Positions 3,473 through 5,866 of a DNA stretch of 5,866 bases are shown one piece after another. Each line of letters starts with the position of its first letter. The first letter of the stretch is position 1. The position numbers and the translations under genes were made by a program. The DNA lies in assembly GCA_016210935.1 (NCBI GenBank), contig JACQTH010000285.1:1-5866 (forward strand). Direction: 5' to 3'. The notes under the pieces were generated by a model. The model saw nothing but the letters and a program-made list of their open reading frames with translations, was not told where the DNA came from and ran no database searches. The DNA is from Acidobacteriota bacterium (lineage in GTDB: Bacteria; Acidobacteriota; Vicinamibacteria; Vicinamibacterales; JACQTH01).

Positions 3473-5866
3473 TCAACCCTTCGCCTCTTTCCAGTTCCTC
3501 CCAATCCCCACATCCACCGTCAGCGGCACGGCGAGCGTGACCGCGCGCTCCATCAGGTCCTTCACCAGGCGGGCGACCTCCTCCGCTTCCGTCTCGGGCG
3601 CCTCGAACAGCAGCTCGTCGTGTACCGTCAAGATCATGCGGGCGGCGCCGGGCCAGACCGATCGATCGCGGCTGCGCTCGGCGTTGTAGCCTTCGAGCGC
3701 CGCGTGCACGTCGATCATCGCGCGCTTCAGGATGTCGGCGGCCGTTCCCTGAATGGGCAGGTTGACCGCCACCCGCTCGGCGGCGGATCGAATCTGCCCG
3801 TTGCGGCTCGTCAGCTCCGGGACAGGTCGTCTTCGGCCGAACAACGTCCTCACGACGCCGCTCGTGCGTCCGTCTTCGAGCGTCCGGTCGATGTACGCCC
3901 GGACGCGCGGGAAGCCGGCGAAGTACGCGTCGATGAACTCCTGCGCGGCCTGCTGCGTGACGCCGATGTCCTTGGCGAGCGTGAACGCAGTTTTGCCGTA
4001 GAGGAGCGCGTAATTGATGATCTTCGCCCGCCGGCGCAGCTCGTGCTTGTCGAGCCCGCTGTCCGGACCGAAGACCTTCAGCGCGGTCCGATCGTGAATA
4101 TCTTCGTTGCGCTGAAACGCCTCGATCAGCGCCTCGTCCGCCGAGAGATGCGCCAGGACGCGCAGCTCGATCTGGGAATAGTCGGCCGAGATCAGCACGT
4201 GGCCCGGCTCGGCGACGAAAGCGCGCCGGATCTCCCGCCCCAGCTCCGTCCTGATCGGAATATTCTGCAGATTCGGGTCGCTGCTGCTCAGCCGGCCCGT
4301 CGCGGCGACGGCCTGATTGAATGAGGTGTGAACGCGGCCGGTGTCCGGATGCACGAGCTGCGGCAGCGCGTCGACGTAGGTGCCCTTCAGTTTCTGAAGC
4401 GTCCGCCATTCCAGGACCAGCCGCGGCAGCTCGTGGGCGAGCGCCAGCTCTTCCAACACTTCCACGGCGGTTGAGGCTGCTCGCGTCTTGCCCGTGCGCT
4501 TCAGCGCCGGCAGCTTCAGTCGCTCGAACAGGACCTCCCCGAGCTGTTTGGGCGAACTGATGGTGAACTCGCACCCGGCGAGTTCGAAGATCTGATCGCG
4601 CCGCACGGCCAGCTCGCTCTCGATTTTCTGCGACTGCGCCGACAACGCCTCGCCATCCAGCCGGATGCCGGCCAGCTCCATGTCGAGCAGCACCGGGATG
4701 AGCGGTATTTCCAGCTCGCGATACAGGCGATCGAGCTGTTGTTCGCCGAGCGCCGGAATCAGGCGCTCCGCGAGCTGCAGCGCCAAATCCGCGCGTTCGC
4801 CCGCGTAATCGAGCAGCCCTTCCACGGGGAGTTCCTGCAGGGTCAGGCTTCGACCTCCGCGGCCGCACACATCCTCTTCGGTGAGCGCCTTGTACGTGAG
4901 GTGCTCGAGCGCCTCGTCTTCGAGCGGATGGCTCGAGCGCGTGGCATCGAGCAGGTAACTCGCGATCATCGTGTCATCCGCGAGGTTCAGGAGCGGCACC
5001 CCATGGCGCTGCAGGATGATCGCGTCGTGCTTCAGATCGTGCCCAATCTTGGGAATGGTTGCGTCCGAGAGCACCGGCCGGAGCCGGTCGAGCCGCTCGC
5101 GGACGTCTACGGATGCAGAGGCATCGAGCAGATCCGTCAGCGTAGGGGCGGTTCGCGAACCGCCCCTCCCTGGCGCGCCGCCGCTGCTCAGCGGCACATA
5201 GGTCGCAGAGCGCGGCGCCGTCGAAAAGACGATCCCGACCGGCTCGGCCCGCAGCGAAGACGACCCGCTGGCCAGCACGCGCAGCGAAAAGCGGCCCGCC
5301 GCTCGCAGCGAGTCGACAAGCCGATCGATGTCGGCGTCGGATTGAACCGCGACGTACTTCTTTTCGATGGTGCCGGCGGTGGGGGCGTATTCCATGACCA
5401 GCGTCCGGAACCCCAGCTGGCTGAAGAGCGCGAAACACCGCTCGTTCGAGGCGCCGCGGAACCGGAAGCGGCTGACGTCGACCTCGATCGGGACGTCGGT
5501 CCGAATGCGCGCGAGCTCCCGGCTCTGCCGCGCCTGTTCCGCATAGGTGACAAGACCCTCGCGGTATTTTTTCTGCGTGATCTCCGGCGCGTGCCCCAGG
5601 AGGTTCTCGAGCCCGCCGTAGCGCGCGATCAGCTCGCGCGCGCCTTTCTCGCCGATTCCAGGGACGCCCTTGATGTTGTCGATCGTGTCGCCCGTCAGCG
5701 CGAGCACGTCGACGACCTGGTCGGGCCGGACGCCGAATTTCTCCTCGACGCCCTTGCGGTCGTACCACGTGCCCTCGTCGCGGGGATTGAAGACTTTGAC
5801 GCCGTCGGAGACCAGCTGGAAGAAGTCCTTGTCGCCCGTCACGATCGCCGCGGGATGGCCCTGCTC
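3473..5866 (-). CDS. polA: DNA polymerase I, N-terminus cut by window edge; proofreading site degenerate
   Basis: 797 residues are visible, and the frame stays open to the window edge. The apparent GTG start at 5842 is internal (V of the TGDKD region), so about 120 N-terminal residues are missing. Numbers below are for the visible fragment. Residues 1 to about 160 are the end of the 5' nuclease, with T-G-D-K-D (10-14), acidic residues D60 and D63, and the helix-hairpin-helix GVPGIGEKGA. Residues about 175-370 are a 3'-5' exonuclease-like domain. Here R196 and L198 replace the usual D-x-E pair, D281 and Y354 remain, and R358 replaces the last Asp. Residues 380-797 are the polymerase: TGRLSSSDPNLQNIP (523-537), motif A with D562, the O-helix with R611, K615, Y619 and Y623, and motif C H749-D750-E751. 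All polymerase catalytic positions are intact, so repair and primer-removal roles should hold while proofreading is predicted lost. A 24-bp palindrome lies in frame at residues 234-241. Stop is TGA. Confidence 0.95.
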   Translation of the reverse strand, partial: EQGHPAAIVTGDKDFFQLVSDGVKVFNPRDEGTWYDRKGVEEKFGVRPDQVVDVLALTGDTIDNIKGVPGIGEKGARELIARYGGLENLLGHAPEITQKKYREGLVTYAEQARQSRELARIRTDVPIEVDVSRFRFRGASNERCFALFSQLGFRTLVMEYAPTAGTIEKKYVAVQSDADIDRLVDSLRAAGRFSLRVLASGSSSLRAEPVGIVFSTAPRSATYVPLSSGGAPGRGGSRTAPTLTDLLDASASVDVRERLDRLRPVLSDATIPKIGHDLKHDAIILQRHGVPLLNLADDTMIASYLLDATRSSHPLEDEALEHLTYKALTEEDVCGRGGRSLTLQELPVEGLLDYAGERADLALQLAERLIPALGEQQLDRLYRELEIPLIPVLLDMELAGIRLDGEALSAQSQKIESELAVRRDQIFELAGCEFTISSPKQLGEVLFERLKLPALKRTGKTRAASTAVEVLEELALAHELPRLVLEWRTLQKLKGTYVDALPQLVHPDTGRVHTSFNQAVAATGRLSSSDPNLQNIPIRTELGREIRRAFVAEPGHVLISADYSQIELRVLAHLSADEALIEAFQRNEDIHDRTALKVFGPDSGLDKHELRRRAKIINYALLYGKTAFTLAKDIGVTQQAAQEFIDAYFAGFPRVRAYIDRTLEDGRTSGVVRTLFGRRRPVPELTSRNGQIRSAAERVAVNLPIQGTAADILKRAMIDVHAALEGYNAERSRDRSVWPGAARMILTVHDELLFEAPETEAEEVARLVKDLMERAVTLAVPLTVDVGIGRNWKEAKG
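5144..5167. repeat. Perfect 24-bp palindrome inside polA, in frame
   Basis: AGGGGCGGTTCG (5144-5155) is followed directly by its exact reverse complement (5156-5167), with no spacer. On the polA strand it fills exactly eight codons, R-G-G-S-R-T-A-P (residues 234-241). It falls in the variable loop between the fourth-strand region (Y-V-P-L-S-S) and the helix T-D-L-L-D of the exonuclease-like domain. REP-like palindromes of this general kind occur in many GC-rich genomes, mostly between genes. Whether this one belongs to such a family here cannot be seen from one copy. Confidence 0.7.

Noticed and set aside
3450..4868. 472-codon minus-strand frame inside polA
   Set aside because: It is the shifted frame of polA, whose motifs A, B and C are in another frame. 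The translation is Arg/Gly/Ala-rich noise.
4971..5201. 76-codon + strand frame containing the other reading of the palindrome
   Set aside because: It is a short antisense frame within the polA exonuclease-like domain. The palindrome accounts for its proline-rich end.
5840..5842. GTG 5842 as the start of polA
   Set aside because: The frame continues to the window edge with residues (E-Q-G-H-P-A-A-I) that fit the Pol I 5' nuclease, so this Val is internal.

Overview
This is a GC-rich bacterial chromosomal window of housekeeping genes with no phage, plasmid, CRISPR or transposase content. The gene set (SerC, a soluble-partner-free acyl-CoA desaturase, a poly(A) polymerase with an Arg-rich tail, a signal-peptide TPR-like protein and DNA polymerase I) fits a high-GC Gram-negative. 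The short heptamer and palindromic intergenic repeats look like those of soil Acidobacteriota (Vicinamibacteria-like). That placement is an inference from overall style, not from a marker gene.

Layout. Positions 1-117 (+) hold the last 38 codons of serC. A 13-bp stem-loop (124-155) and an extended -10-like promoter (172-180) follow, leading to a GTG-started membrane acyl-CoA desaturase (251-985, +) with a good ribosome binding site. The convergent gap 986-1158 carries two arms of a degenerate GGGATTC-type heptamer repeat in inverted orientation around a smaller hairpin. pcnB (1159-2454, -) ends in ten consecutive arginines. The divergent gap 2455-2577 holds a perfect TATAAT for the minus strand, an 11-bp inverted repeat in the presumed pcnB leader, and a possible 34-codon leader ORF whose stop overlaps the pcnB start (TAATG). 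A secreted or periplasmic TPR-like protein of unknown function (2578-3417, +) converges on polA (3473-5866, -). Another heptamer repeat (GAGCTAG type) lies between them. polA runs off the right edge, so roughly its first 120 residues are missing.

The genes do not form one pathway. SerC acts in serine and pyridoxal phosphate synthesis, the desaturase in membrane lipid unsaturation, PcnB in RNA 3'-end tailing and PolA in DNA repair and Okazaki fragment processing. The most interesting content is in polA. Its 3'-5' exonuclease domain has lost three of four catalytic positions. Its O-helix carries Tyr where E. coli Pol I has Phe762. A perfect 24-bp palindrome sits exactly in frame in a loop of the dead exonuclease domain and encodes eight residues. 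I found no convincing new multi-gene system here.
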